Origin: Sodiomyces alkalinus F11
Taxonomy: Eukaryota > Ascomycota > Sordariomycetes > Glomerellales > Plectosphaerellaceae
Length of the DNA: 64,000 nt
NCBI RefSeq assembly: GCF_003711515.1
Contig: NW_021167085.1
Coordinates: 1,404,575-1,468,574 of the forward strand
Direction of reading: 5' to 3'
The notes beneath the pieces are model-generated. The model had not been told where the DNA came from. It ran no database searches and saw only the letters and a program-made list of their open reading frames with translations. A program made the translations under genes and the position numbers. This document shows, piece after piece, positions 36,713 to 46,996 of the stretch; positions within the stretch are counted from its first letter, which is position 1, and the number at the start of each line of letters is the position of its first letter.

Positions 36713-38647
36713 TGTGCGATGATCCCAGGAGACCTAAGCCCCTATGCGCCTCGGGAGGTTTGGTTTATTCGACGATGAGGACGAGCGCGGAGGTCGAAGT
36801 CCGTGGAGGGAGTCGTAGATGCGATGGCGAACCGCGGTAAGGAGCAGAACAAGGATCGCGACAACCCAAAGCGGCGCGAAACGGAGGTAACAGAGGAGGG
36901 TGGTCGAGCACTTGGAAAGGAGGGCCTGCGAGACTCCGAGATAAGTCATCGATGTGCGTGGGAGAAGAGGGAGGGACGGGAAGGCACTTAAGAAAAGAGG
37001 ATAAAAAAACGCGAGAATTGTGCAACTCTTGGACCCGGAGGTTCGGAACGATAAGCAAAGCCGAGGCACAGGGTCAGGCACAGGGTCAGGCACAGGGCAT
37101 AGCTATGACACCCCAAAGGAAAAGATGCGGATGGATTTTGTTGAGAACGTACCAAAGTCCACACAATACTCAATCACATTGGTTACTGAATCCAGTTTCT
37201 TCTTCTCTTCTTTCTAGCGGCGCGCCCGGAGCCGGAGATTGGAAGTTTCTTGCGAAGAAAGGTGCAACGGGGGGGGTTCAACCATTTCAGGGACAACACG
37301 GTTGGTAGAGCACCAAATGCACCACGGACCAGTCTAAGTGTACGTTGTACTAGTTAGAATATGGGGCCGCATGGACCAGTTACGTTACTCTTGAACCTCG
37401 GCTTGTCTGGATTACTCATTAATGAACCCACGAAGTACTTTAAAACGAAGTATCCGTACCTACAGACTCGATGGGCAAGCTGTCAACCTGTCCACGGAAT
37501 TTCATGTGATAATCCACTGCCCCCGTTGCCATCCTACCGGTCCTCCGTAATGATCTCAGTGCATCAAGCCAAGACGGGCAGTTAAAAAGCCAGACTTATC
37601 GGGATCGGTGTTTTGGGCCAAGTTGGGTGACCGTGTCTAGTCGCAATCCAGACCTAGCTACCTAACGGGACTTGTCGAGTGTTTTGCGTCAGATTACCTC
37701 TGGGCAATGCCTGCGCATGGAATTCCGCCAAACACTTCAGAATTGAATATATATATATGCAGGCTTAGCGACGTCCGGGGCGCCTATCAGGCTCATCGCC
37801 ACGGCGTCTTCGGATACGCTATAAGATAGAGCAATCAGCGGGAGTCGGGGCGTACCACGAATGACGAAGTACACTGTACATAGAATCAGCTCGTGCTTCA
37901 AGGTCCCGGTCTATCCGGAAGTTGGACGAATGGATGACTGCCCAAGATCACGACTTCCCCGGAAAGAGCTTGTCACGACATGCAATGAGCTTTTCAAGTC
38001 GTACAGGAGCCAGTGCCTCGAAAAAAGGAAAAAAAAATTGGTACGGCATTTATAACAATGTACGCAGTAGGATAGATGAGCGTGTTAAACCAGACGTATC
38101 ATGTCTACATTTTATCACATGGATAAAAACCAACCAGTGCTACGACGAAATGAAGGGAATCCGTAGGTAGGTACGTACCTTAGTTTCTGTCGCTTGATTG
38201 ACGCGTGAAACCTCTGTCTTGCAGCACAAGACCCCGCAAAATCGGTCCATAGTTATTCCGCACTCCGCCACGCCTAATATTTCCCACGGGTCACCTTTGC
38301 CCATCCTTTTCTCGTTCGGTCTGACCTGGGCCAAGTCGGTTGTAATTCATTCATCATTGTCCATTGTTTTCCAAATCCTCGAGCCTTATCGAGCTGGACC
38401 ACCCAGGTGTACATTAAGTGGTATGGACGACGACCGAGATACCTGCCGACCATCCCGACCGTGAGTGGCATCTCACCTCCGCTTGGCTCAGCTTCAATCG
38501 CATCACGATCAGACTTTGGGAGAAGAAGGAAGCAATTGTTCGAAAGTAAGAACATACACGCACATACAAGACACCACACACGCAATTACACACATTACAC
38601 GCACACGCACGCTCGCACGAACGCAAAGGACATTTCAGCCGGCAAAT
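36713..38647. other. Intergenic: divergent interval, 1.9 kb
   Basis: No supported gene. It contains a 12-bp tandem repeat (37065-37097), CGAAGTA words near 37435-37455, a short (TA)n near 37748 and a GTAGGTAGGTACGTACC word at about 38163-38179. A CA/GC-rich 5' leader of the PRELI gene lies at about 38560-38630. Confidence 0.5.
37065..37097. repeat. Tandem 12-bp repeat, 2.75 copies
   Basis: The unit GGCACAGGGTCA is repeated without mismatch. It is intergenic; the minus-strand frame through it reads as a short DPVP repeat but has no other coding sign. Confidence 0.85.
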
Positions 38648-39460
38648 ATGGTCCTCACCCACACCACCACCGACACCTACAATCATCCCTTCCCGACCGT
38701 CACCCTCGCCTACTTCCTCCGCTACTCCTCTCCTAAACTCAATCCCTTCTCTACCCATGTCCTGAGCACCGACACCCTCGAGAGCTATGTCGACCCAACC
38801 ACCGGTCGGCTGCACACGACCCGCATCCACCTGAAGAAGTCTCGCCTCCCGGCCACCGTCTTCAAGCTCCTCCCTTCATCCATCACCGGCGGCGCTGGTT
38901 CGGGCGGGGAGAAGGCCAGCTACATCCTCGAGACGAGCACCGTCGACATGCGACAAGGTTGGATGCGGACCGAGAGCCGGAACCTCAATTTCAACAACGT
39001 CCTCTCCGTCGTCGAACGCCAAAATTTTGACATCCCGTCTCTTTCTTCTTCTTGTTCTTCTTCTTGTTCTTCGTCGTCGTCGTCGCCTTCTTCCGCTACT
39101 TCTTCTTCTCCTCCTGTTGCTGCGTCTACGGGTACCTCCCCCTCGACCGATGCCGTCGGTTCTACCAACGTCACCACCACCATCGTGTACCGATCCCGCC
39201 TCGGCGAGCGTCTTCGCGCCAAGAAGGACCAGTTCTCCTCCGAGGCCGCTGACTTCAGGGAGAACAAGTGGATCTCCGGCTGGGTCACGGGGCTGGGTCA
39301 GCGCGGGATTCAGCGGAGCATCGAGAACCTGGCTTCCAGCAAGACGGAGGCCCAGATTGGAAAGAGTAGGGAAGGCATGAGGGTCGTCCTCGAGCGCCTG
39401 CGTCACGCTGGTGTCGTCGGCGTGCTGGAGATGATGAGACGGGAACGCCAGGCGGCTTGA
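38648..39460 (+). CDS. PRELI/MSF1 (Ups-family) intermembrane-space lipid-transfer protein
   Basis: A single exon encodes 270 residues from ATG 38648; the frame is open upstream but contains no better start. The N-terminal HPFPTVTLAYFLRY, then NPFSTHVLSTDTLESYV and LHTTRIHLKKSRLP, are the typical PRELI/MSF1 opening. Family members carry phosphatidic acid or phosphatidylserine between mitochondrial membranes with Mdm35. The sequence is closer to the Ups2/Ups3 side, but I cannot assign the paralogue firmly. A Ser/Thr-rich insert of about 45 residues (from about residue 130, encoded by TCT/TTC/TCG repeats at about 39040-39130) interrupts the domain before VTTTIVYRSRLG. The C-terminal helix region (GLGQRGIQRSIENL) is kept. 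Confidence 0.85.
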   Translation: MVLTHTTTDTYNHPFPTVTLAYFLRYSSPKLNPFSTHVLSTDTLESYVDPTTGRLHTTRIHLKKSRLPATVFKLLPSSITGGAGSGGEKASYILETSTVDMRQGWMRTESRNLNFNNVLSVVERQNFDIPSLSSSCSSSCSSSSSSPSSATSSSPPVAASTGTSPSTDAVGSTNVTTTIVYRSRLGERLRAKKDQFSSEAADFRENKWISGWVTGLGQRGIQRSIENLASSKTEAQIGKSREGMRVVLERLRHAGVVGVLEMMRRERQAA

Positions 39461-40170
39461 TCTGACCATTCGATCAAGGACGCTTATTCTTCTCTCGGGT
39501 CTCTCGATTTTCCCTGGCCCTGGGTGGGCCGAGGGGGGAGCGCATTCATTTTCGCAACACGATCACTCGGTCCCCGGGATATATACACACACCTACAACC
39601 TTGACACGCTCGTATGTCAAAACAAAGTCTTCCGGTTTTCTCTTGTTGTTTTTTCTACACCGTCACTCTTTGCCTTCTCCCCTCCTACCCCCCTTTCCTC
39701 GCCCCCTCTCCCGTTTCAATGTATGTATTATTCTGCTTTTTCCTCTTGCGCTTACTTGATCCAGCGTGGCGCTTGGGCTATTTTGAGAAACTGGGGCGGA
39801 AACATTCGGTGGACGTCATGAGGATCAGATCGAACTTCGCGAGTGCCCGGTTTCCCGCCATCTGTACGGCTTGCCCCTTCATGTCCGGCAATATTCGGGT
39901 CGGATGGAAAAGAAACGAAAGGGCAAAATATGATGTAAGATGTAACCAAAAATACGGAAATGACTTTATGCCACTTTTCTTAGTATCCATTGCTTTGTCC
40001 AATTGCTGCTGGTTTCCTAGGTTTCCTAGACTGTCCATGACTGTCGGATTTGATATAGCTTCTATTCTATATTATCCATCATTTATACAGTTACATGTTG
40101 GTACAACTTTTTTTCTCTTCTTCTTTTTTATTTTTTATTTTTTTACAGGGCGTATCCTATCCTGCCCGCC
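39461..40170. other. Intergenic: convergent 3' flanks, 710 bp
   Basis: This is the 3' UTR region of the PRELI and release-factor genes. A plus-strand frame through 39614-40669 is antisense to the release-factor 3' end and is not supported as a gene. Confidence 0.55.
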
Positions 40171-41560
40171 TTATTTTTTCGACTTGGTAGCAGTTGCCGT
40201 AGTAGTAGTGGCGGCAGCTTCTTCCTCGGCCATCATGGCCGCAATATCGTTCGACACGAGCCAATCCTTGACGCTGTCCACGAGGCGGTCGAGACTCTCT
40301 CCGCCGATCAATACATCGGGAAGGTTATGCACGTCCATGCCGCTCCGGTGGTCGGTACAACGGTCCTGGTTGAAATTGTACGTTCGGATCTTGTCGCCGC
40401 GCGTAATCTTTCGTTTGGAGAGGACGGTGTCCCGCAGACGAGCCGTCTCCTCCTCGCGGGCCTCGCGGCGCTGCTCGGCGACGCGTGACCGAAGCACCTT
40501 CCAGGCGGCCTCCCGATTGCGGTGCTGCGAGCGGTTGTCCTGCATGGAGACGACGGTACCGGTGGGGATGTGGGTCAGGCGAATGGCCGACTCGGTCTTG
40601 TTGACGTGCTGGCCGCCCGCGCCGCGGGCGCGCATCGTCTCGACCCGGACGTCCTGCGGATTGAGGTAGAAGTCGCTTTCCGGGTCGTTCGCGTCCTCGG
40701 CGCCGGCGCCGCTCTCGGGGAACGAGGGCAGGACCCAGACGGCCACGGCGCTGGTGTGGACGCGGCCGTTGCGTTCGGTGGCCGGCACGCGCTGGACGCG
40801 GTGGATGCCCGCCTCCCCGCGGAAGAGGTCGTAGGCCCCCTCGTCGCGGATCTCGATGACGGCTTCTTGTAACGGCAGCTCGCCGGCGGCGGAGGCGGCG
40901 TCGCCCGCGGAGTCGGCCATATCGTACTTGATAACGTTGACCTGCAGACCCTTGCGGACGCAGAACTGGTGGTACATCTTGAAGACCGAGTCGGCGAAGA
41001 AGCGGCCCTCGAGGCCACCGGGTCCTGGGCGGATTTCGAGTAGGCAGGGGAGGTGGGCGTAGGGGTCCTTTGGGGTCAGGGCGGCGGAGAGACGACGGGA
41101 TACGGAAGTGAGCTCGGCCGTGGTTCCTTCGAGTTCGTCCTTGGCGAGTTGGCGTAGCTCGGCGTCTCTGGATGCTAGGAGGCCTTGTAGCTCTTCGATG
41201 GACGAGAGGGCTGCTTCCCACTCTCGGAGGGCGGTGGCGACGCTCGACAGCTCGCCAACCCGGCGGGCCGTCTTGGTGTCGAAGTTTTCATTGAGCGAAG
41301 CCGATAGCTTTTCGTGTTCGGAGGAGAGATTACGAGCTCGTTTTAGCAGGGCATCCGGGAGTCCCTGCGTCGACACTGGTGGGTGACGAAGCCAAGTTAG
41401 AAGAAAATCGGAGAGTGGGAAAAAAGAAAAAAAAAAAAAAAAGGCGTCACATGGGAGGTTCGACTGGGGGCTTACCTGAGCTACCATAGCGGACGAAGGG
41501 TATTTTCTTAAGTCGCAGCGCCCTTAGGCAGCTCCGGCATACCCATGGCGCCCCGAGCAT
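40171..41560 (-). CDS. mrf1: Mitochondrial peptide chain release factor 1 (class I, RF-1 type)
   Basis: It recognises UAA/UAG on mitochondrial ribosomes and hydrolyses peptidyl-tRNA. Exons are 41560-41476 and 41375-40171, giving 1290 nt and 429 residues. The first exon encodes a basic, Cys/Arg/Leu-rich presequence (MLGAPWVCRSCLRALRLKK) fit for mitochondrial import. The intron 41475-41376 has a long T-run on the sense strand. The GGQ catalytic motif is at about residues 282-284 in RGAGGQHVNKTESAIRLTH, followed by the usual HRNREAAWKVLRSR block. The anticodon-like region lies in the middle. The C-terminus ends in an Ala/Thr/Lys-rich tail. Length and motifs fit the family. Confidence 0.93.
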
Positions 41561-42315
41561 GCTTAATCGTAGGGGGGCGGCGTGTGAAATCTTGGTCTAC
41601 ACCTCGTGATGGGCATGTGAATCGCGTGTAGATGCAAGCTGTTTTGGGAATGGGACTGAAGAACATTACGCTGCCAGCTGGTGTCGACTGACTTCGTCTG
41701 AGGGAGGTGGTGACCGCTTTCTGCTTACCTCATCCTTCCAATGAGCCTTGTATCCGTAATCCTTTCCACTTCGTACTTCGTACATCGTCATCGCCAACCA
41801 CAAACCACGATTTGCGGATACACGAGTTCACAGTAGGTCTTTTCAATTGCCAGCTTGCATTTCTAAGCATGGAGAGATTCTCAATTGGACTCTTCAAATC
41901 ACTTATAAATCAATTTCTTTCTGGCCTCAATGCATCAAACCCCCGAGCCAAGTGGCTTCAGCAGTTCAGCATTCAGCTCGAGCCCTCCTGATAGGATCTC
42001 ATTATTCTCAGGGGTCGTCTCTGCCCCTCAGGTCAATAGCAAGGCGCGATGTCAAGGACGCCCTTCATCAACACACCTGCCACTTTTAGCTGCCAGGAGA
42101 TGGGTATATAAACTGAGTGTTCTGTTTTCCACTCCTTCCTTCTACTCTCTTTATCTTTCCCTCTCCCTATCCCTATCCCTCTCCCTCTCTGTCTCTCTCT
42201 CTCCAGCATTGATATCATAAACCCACCATTGCATACTTACCTTCGACGGGGGATATCTGATTCGAGCTCAATATTCCGTGGTTTTGTCTGTCCCGCCCCC
42301 TTCCTTCACCTCGTC
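41561..42315. other. Intergenic: divergent promoter region, 755 bp
   Basis: This is the shared upstream region of mrf1 and the GST gene. It holds CTTCGTACTTCGTAC words near 41768, a TATA-like TATATAAA at 42105-42112, and a long pyrimidine run ending in CCAG at about 42205 that resembles an intron 3' end. Confidence 0.5.
42105..42112 (+). promoter_or_regulatory. TATA-like element upstream of the GST gene
   Basis: TATATAAA about 205 nt upstream of the GST ATG, with a CT-rich initiator-like region downstream. Confidence 0.45.
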
Positions 42316-43008
42316 ATGGCTCTCACTTTGCATATCGGCAATAAGCGCTACTCTTCATGGTCCATGCGACCCTGGGTCCTTCTGAAAGCCCTAGATATCC
42401 CCTTCGAAGAGAAACTCCATCTCTTCAAACCCAACGTTCCTCACCAGACCCAATTCCGCACCTTTTCGCCCACTGGCAAGGTCCCCACTCTCTACCACGA
42501 TGACCTTACCATTTGCGATTCCCTCGCCATAATGGAGTACATCGCAGAGGACTACCCGGCCGCCTGGCCCCGCGACCGCAAAGCCCGCGCCTTTGCCCGC
42601 TCCGCCGTGGCCGAGATGCACTCGAGCTTCCCCGCCGTCCGGGAACAGTTGACCATGAACGTCGCGTTGCGCATCGACATCGGCACTCCCGACCCTGCCC
42701 TACAGCGCGAAATCGACCGCGTCGAAGAGCTCTGGAACGAGGGACTCTCGACTTTCGGCGGTCCCTGGTTGGCGGGCGCCGAATTCACCGCCGCCGACGC
42801 CTTCTGGTCTCCGGTCGCTGTCCGATTCGATGGCTACGGGATCAAGCTGCGGGGACCGGCTGCCGATTACGCGAAGCGTTTGCTTGAGCACCCGGCTGTG
42901 GTGCAGTGGGTGAAAGACGGCCGACGGGAGAAGGAACGCTTGGAGAAATACGAGACGGAGATTCCTTTAGCTGGAGGCCGTAAGCTGTTGGCAGACCTGT
43001 CCGAGTGA
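42316..43008 (+). CDS. Glutathione S-transferase family protein
   Basis: A single exon encodes 230 residues. It is a cytosolic GST with an N-terminal thioredoxin-fold domain: IGNKRYSSWSMRPWVLLKAL carries the likely catalytic Ser region, PTGKVPTLYHDD holds the cis-Pro, and CDSLAIMEYIAEDYP holds the glutathione gamma-glutamyl binding Ser. An all-helical C-terminal domain follows with GPWLAGAEFTAADAFWSPV. The YSSWSMRPW pattern resembles the bacterial-type GSTs common in fungi. It is tail to tail with the NmrA-like gene, with only 166 bp between stops. Confidence 0.92.
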   Translation: MALTLHIGNKRYSSWSMRPWVLLKALDIPFEEKLHLFKPNVPHQTQFRTFSPTGKVPTLYHDDLTICDSLAIMEYIAEDYPAAWPRDRKARAFARSAVAEMHSSFPAVREQLTMNVALRIDIGTPDPALQREIDRVEELWNEGLSTFGGPWLAGAEFTAADAFWSPVAVRFDGYGIKLRGPAADYAKRLLEHPAVVQWVKDGRREKERLEKYETEIPLAGGRKLLADLSE

Positions 43009-43174
43009 ACAACTATTGTCACATTAAAACTCTCCCCGAGTCACGAAGCATGGGAAAGAAATATAATGTCTGGCATGTAGCGAGCGGTATTGTATAGTGA
43101 GAGCATATGATATTGACATTCTGCTTTGACGAGTCGAGATGACATGATGAGATACACCGCAGGAGCCTCTTCCC

Positions 43175-44422
43175 TTACGCAAGATGTTGCTTGAAGAATC
43201 GCTCCAACGTCATCAACTTTGCATCGTCTCCAGTCTTGCCCTGGGCGGTGGCAGCGGCGGCCTTGAGTTCGGCAGCCTGCATCGTGTCGTTGGGCAAGCC
43301 ATAGTATAACCCTCCAGAGTACTGGCAGAAGCCGAACATGCGCTGCACGGTGACGAGCCCCGACATGCCATACGTCTCGAGTTCCTCCCATGTCTCCATG
43401 AACCGGAAACGTGCCTTTTTGCCGGTTGCTACCCCACCAAGTCAGTTATATATAGCTGGGCGAGAGACCTTGTGGCCGAAAGGCCACGGGATCTGAGGGA
43501 CTCTCACCTGTCTGGTAGTCGGGTATTACGCTCTCCAGGCTACGAGACTGACTTAGGCCTTGGATGAGCCGGCCGTTGTACTTCTCGGGCGCCAGCAGGA
43601 CGCCGTGCACCATGTCGCCGTAATCGGCCGCCATGGCAATGAAGGGAGCTTCGTCGTTGGGACCGCCCCAACGGGGGCAGGTGAAGGTCAGGTGGCCCTC
43701 TTCATCGGGGTTGAAAGGGAAACCGCCGAAGACCGGCGCGAGATCAGGCCAAAGGAAAGATTCCATGTACCAACCCGGGCTGACGTCGACAAAGGATGTG
43801 AAAGCCTTGCTGCGGCCATGCTGTCCGATGGCATGCTTTTCTGGGGGGAAATGTTAGCGATGGATTGGTGAAAATGGTGTGGCCAAACTACAACCGCAAT
43901 ATGGAACGATGGTATTGGTGTGAAGAACATACCGTCAAAGGCCTGGTTAGGGACCGCGCCGTTGGTGATCTCCGAGGCGGAGGCCATGCCGCTGAAGACG
44001 AAGTGCTGGACGCCAGCCTCGAGAGCCGCATCGATGATGATCTTGCCCATGTCTGTTTCCGAGGGCCCGTCTTTCTGGTTGAGGCACTGTCGTCACTTTG
44101 CATCAGTATGAACGGTCTCCCAGAGTTCTGGGTTAACAGGAAAATGGGGGGAAGAAGGAAGCCATACTGGATCATCCGAGTTGATGTTGACAAAAACGGC
44201 CCAACTTCCCTCGAAAGCAGGCACGAGCTCGCTTATGTTAAGACCGTCTGCCTTGACGACCTCGACCCCCGAGTCGGCGAGGGCCTTGGCTGCTTCCGAC
44301 GCCGGGTTGCGAGTGATGCCACGGATCTTGAAGGTCCCGGACTTGTCGCGGAGCAACGCCTGGACGACGCTGCCGCCCTGGGCACCAGTTGCGCCAAAGA
44401 CGGTAACGAGCTTGGTGGCCAT
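43175..44422 (-). CDS. NmrA-like NAD(P)-binding protein
   Basis: Four exons, 44422-44168, 44086-43933, 43840-43508 and 43428-43175, total 996 nt and 331 residues. The N-terminus VTVFGATGAQGGSVVQALL is the GxxGxxG dinucleotide-binding motif of the NmrA/atypical short-chain dehydrogenase group. It is followed by GITRNPASEAAKAL, VEVVKADG, and VQHFVFSGMASA, where the usual catalytic Tyr/Lys context is replaced. These proteins often act as redox sensors rather than enzymes; true NmrA controls the GATA factor AreA. This one is a general NmrA-like member and its partner is unknown. Introns 44167-44087, 43932-43841 and 43507-43429 close in phase. Confidence 0.88.
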
Positions 44423-45511
44423 TATGAGAATCCAGGATTTAATGGGGGATGAATATCAAAGAGAAGAGTGTAGAACGACTGGCGGTGGTAGGTAGGATGC
44501 TTTGCGGTGCTCAGTGATCTGGGGTTCGCTGCGATGCCAGACTGATGGTGGTAATAATCGAGGTCATTGTGGCGGTCGTTGAAGACCTTTTTATATCTTT
44601 TGCGGCGCCATTTCCCTCATGTTCGATCCCCGGAGGCAAGACTTGAGCTTGGCCTCCAGAGAGGTCGTCGTGCGCGTCGTTCAATGGTGATTACTATTGT
44701 CAGATGCCCACAGCCACCTTATCAAGGTGTGATACGACATATTATATCAGACTTATAGGGTACCTCGTTCCTATGTATCCACACTTATTTCCCCTTATTT
44801 TTCCGAATAAGGTAAGGTAATGTACCTAGGTAGTTAGACATCCCCGTGAAGTACCACGAACTTCACTTAGATGAATACACACACAATCTTCCGTACCTTA
44901 TTATGTTCTCACAACTATACTCACAGACGTTCACGTAATGGTGGCTTGCGGACTTGCGGACTTGTAGTGAGTGAGAGGGGAAAAAAAGGAAGCCAAGCCA
45001 CTGACAAATCGGTTGATTTTGAAGGAACGCGTACACCCAAACTTACCCGTCCGCACGATCACTAATACACGTTGTACTTCAACGCTCTCGGACCTCTTAC
45101 TCCGATTGATTCATTGGTCAACGTGCCGCGCTACTGCCTTGAGACTCGAGACAGTATGAGAATGACTAGGATTGGGGCCTTTTAGCCTGTTAGTGTTACC
45201 GCTTGTCCAAAGGCGTCGTCGGATGAAATGGACGTTATAAGTTGTGGGATATTAACGTAGGAGGGGAAAGGGCGGAGGTTTCGGTAGATTATCAGCGCAG
45301 TGCATGGTCGACTTGACGAGAAGTGATGCGAAGACAAATTTGATGGTCGCGGTGCAATCTAGAGGCATCATAATATAAACCACTGTGATATTGTATCCCG
45401 AACCAGCCTCATCTCAACGGTTGAGATATCTAGTAAGCAAAAGCCAAACCAAGCATCATCGCTGCGCCCCTATTACAAAAGCGCCCGTCTCTCGGGTTTT
45501 CTATTCGCCTT
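44423..45511. other. Intergenic, 1.1 kb
   Basis: No gene is seen. It has the NmrA-like gene promoter side with a TATA-like element, and a GGTAAGGTAATGTACCTAGGTAG word cluster at about 44810-44835. Confidence 0.55.
44588..44595 (-). promoter_or_regulatory. TATA-like element upstream of the NmrA-like gene
   Basis: The minus strand reads TATAAAAA here, about 165 nt upstream of the ATG at 44422. Confidence 0.4.
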
Positions 45512-46996
45512 CTAGGCGTCGTCGTTCGAGATCCCGGCAAATGCAACAGTGCTCGTCGCTGGGGTATCGGCCGCCGGCTCGGTCGTCTTCCACACGTCCT
45601 GCCGCAGCGCCTCCTCCTCGTCCTCGACATGTCCAAACTTGGTGACGCTGAACTCGGGCACCATGCGCCGTTCCTTGACGAGGATACCGCCCGATTTACC
45701 CCGCCTGCGCCGGAGCTCCTGCTGAACATCCTGCTGCACCGCCTCGGCCTCGCCGGCCGCGTCCAGCATCGTGCCCTCCAAGCTCAGGTAGCCATGGTCG
45801 CCAGTGATGCCGACATCGAACGACTTGATGCGGAACCGCACCCTGCCCTTGACCTTGCTCCCGGTCCCGTCGACCCAGTAGCCCGTGGCGTGAATCTGGC
45901 GCACGGCGCCGTGCTGCTCCTCGGCCGTGTAGTTCGAGACGCTGTCGTCCATGTTGTTGTTGCCGGCCTCGTTCGCCTCGTCCGACCCCAGGTGCACCCA
46001 GCGCCACTCGGGCGGCAGGCGAGCCGACTCGATGCTGGCGTTGAACTTGCCCCAGCAGACAACGCCGACGTGGCCCTCGCTCTGCAGGTTGATGCTGCCT
46101 TCCATCCAGGCGCCGCGTTTGGGAACGAAGAGGTCGACCTCGACCGTCACCCAGCCGAAGCCGACAGCATACTCGTCGATGGAAGCGACTTCGCACGAGT
46201 CCATGTCCGAGCCGCCGCCGTCGTCTTCGTCGTCGCCGTCGTCCCGTCGTCCCGGCTGATCCGACACCCTGACGTTTCGGAAAGCCAAAAGCACGCCCTT
46301 GAGCACCGGGACGTAGCGGTTCAACATAGGCTCGAGATGTTGCGTTGCCGCAGCGGTGCGGGGTTCTGCCCATCCTATGGGGTAGAGCGGTAGGTAAAGC
46401 GAGACAGTCTGGGTGAAGAAGGGGAATTGAGGATCAGAAGGCGCATCGGGGGGCTGATGTAGTCGCGACGTGGATTGGTGCGGCTGAGGCTCAGCGGATG
46501 GTGCATCGACGTCCATGAGATCGGCTTTATCCTGCGTTGCTGCCGGCGCCGCCTCTGCGAGATCGGGCGATGGTTGCCTCTCTCTCTTCTTCTTCTTCTT
46601 CTTGCTCTTTTTTGTTGAGTCCACGTCCACCTCAGCTACCGCATCGTGGTCTGATTCGTCATCCGCCTTGCTTCGGTGCTTCTTGTGGCGTTTCTCTTTC
46701 CCCTTCTTCTTCTTCGCCGACGTCTCGTCGTCTGGAGCACTGCTGTCATTCGCACTCGCGGGCGCTGCAGCCGAGAGATCGGGAGATGGTCCCCTGACGA
46801 AGCTGTCCTCTGCCTCCTCTTCCTCTTTTACGGTGCTCTTTGACCGCTTGTGTTTCCGCCCAGTCTCGTGGCCAGCTTCGGCATCATCCTCGCGAGTTCG
46901 CTTCTTTTTTCCTTTCTTTTCCGACTTTTCCTTCTTACGTGTCTTATCCGATTTATCCCCTTTGATCGCCGGAGATGTTTCCTCGACCGGGGCCAT
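45512..46996 (-). CDS. rpa43: DNA-directed RNA polymerase I subunit Rpa43
   Basis: A single exon encodes 494 residues from MAPVEE. Rpa43, with Rpa14, forms the Pol I stalk that contacts Rrn3 in rDNA transcription. The N-terminal 170 residues are an extended Lys/Glu/Ser-rich tail with several KKKK runs, probably nucleolar targeting. The core starts at TVSLYLPLYPIGWAEP and contains HLEPMLNRYVPVLKGVLLAF and FGWVTVEVDLFVPKRGAWMEG, the tip and OB-fold part: INLQSEGHVGVVCWGKFNASI. The protein is longer than yeast Rpa43 (about 326) because of the tail and acidic inserts (RRDDGDDEDDGGGSD). The frame is open for 61 more codons upstream with one further ATG, but that stretch looks like 5' UTR. Confidence 0.88.
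   Translation of the reverse strand: MAPVEETSPAIKGDKSDKTRKKEKSEKKGKKKRTREDDAEAGHETGRKHKRSKSTVKEEEEAEDSFVRGPSPDLSAAAPASANDSSAPDDETSAKKKKGKEKRHKKHRSKADDESDHDAVAEVDVDSTKKSKKKKKKRERQPSPDLAEAAPAATQDKADLMDVDAPSAEPQPHQSTSRLHQPPDAPSDPQFPFFTQTVSLYLPLYPIGWAEPRTAAATQHLEPMLNRYVPVLKGVLLAFRNVRVSDQPGRRDDGDDEDDGGGSDMDSCEVASIDEYAVGFGWVTVEVDLFVPKRGAWMEGSINLQSEGHVGVVCWGKFNASIESARLPPEWRWVHLGSDEANEAGNNNMDDSVSNYTAEEQHGAVRQIHATGYWVDGTGSKVKGRVRFRIKSFDVGITGDHGYLSLEGTMLDAAGEAEAVQQDVQQELRRRRGKSGGILVKERRMVPEFSVTKFGHVEDEEEALRQDVWKTTEPAADTPATSTVAFAGISNDDA

Noticed and set aside
37065..37097. Short tandem repeat considered as a CRISPR-like array
   Set aside because: Three abutting 12-bp units without spacers, in a eukaryotic nuclear sequence.
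39614..40669. A 351-codon plus-strand frame
   Set aside because: Half is antisense to the release factor gene and the rest is low-complexity Phe/Ser from T-rich 3' UTR sequence.
44605..44645. GTTCGATCC resembling a tRNA B box
   Set aside because: No matching A box or acceptor stem in the preceding 70 nt.
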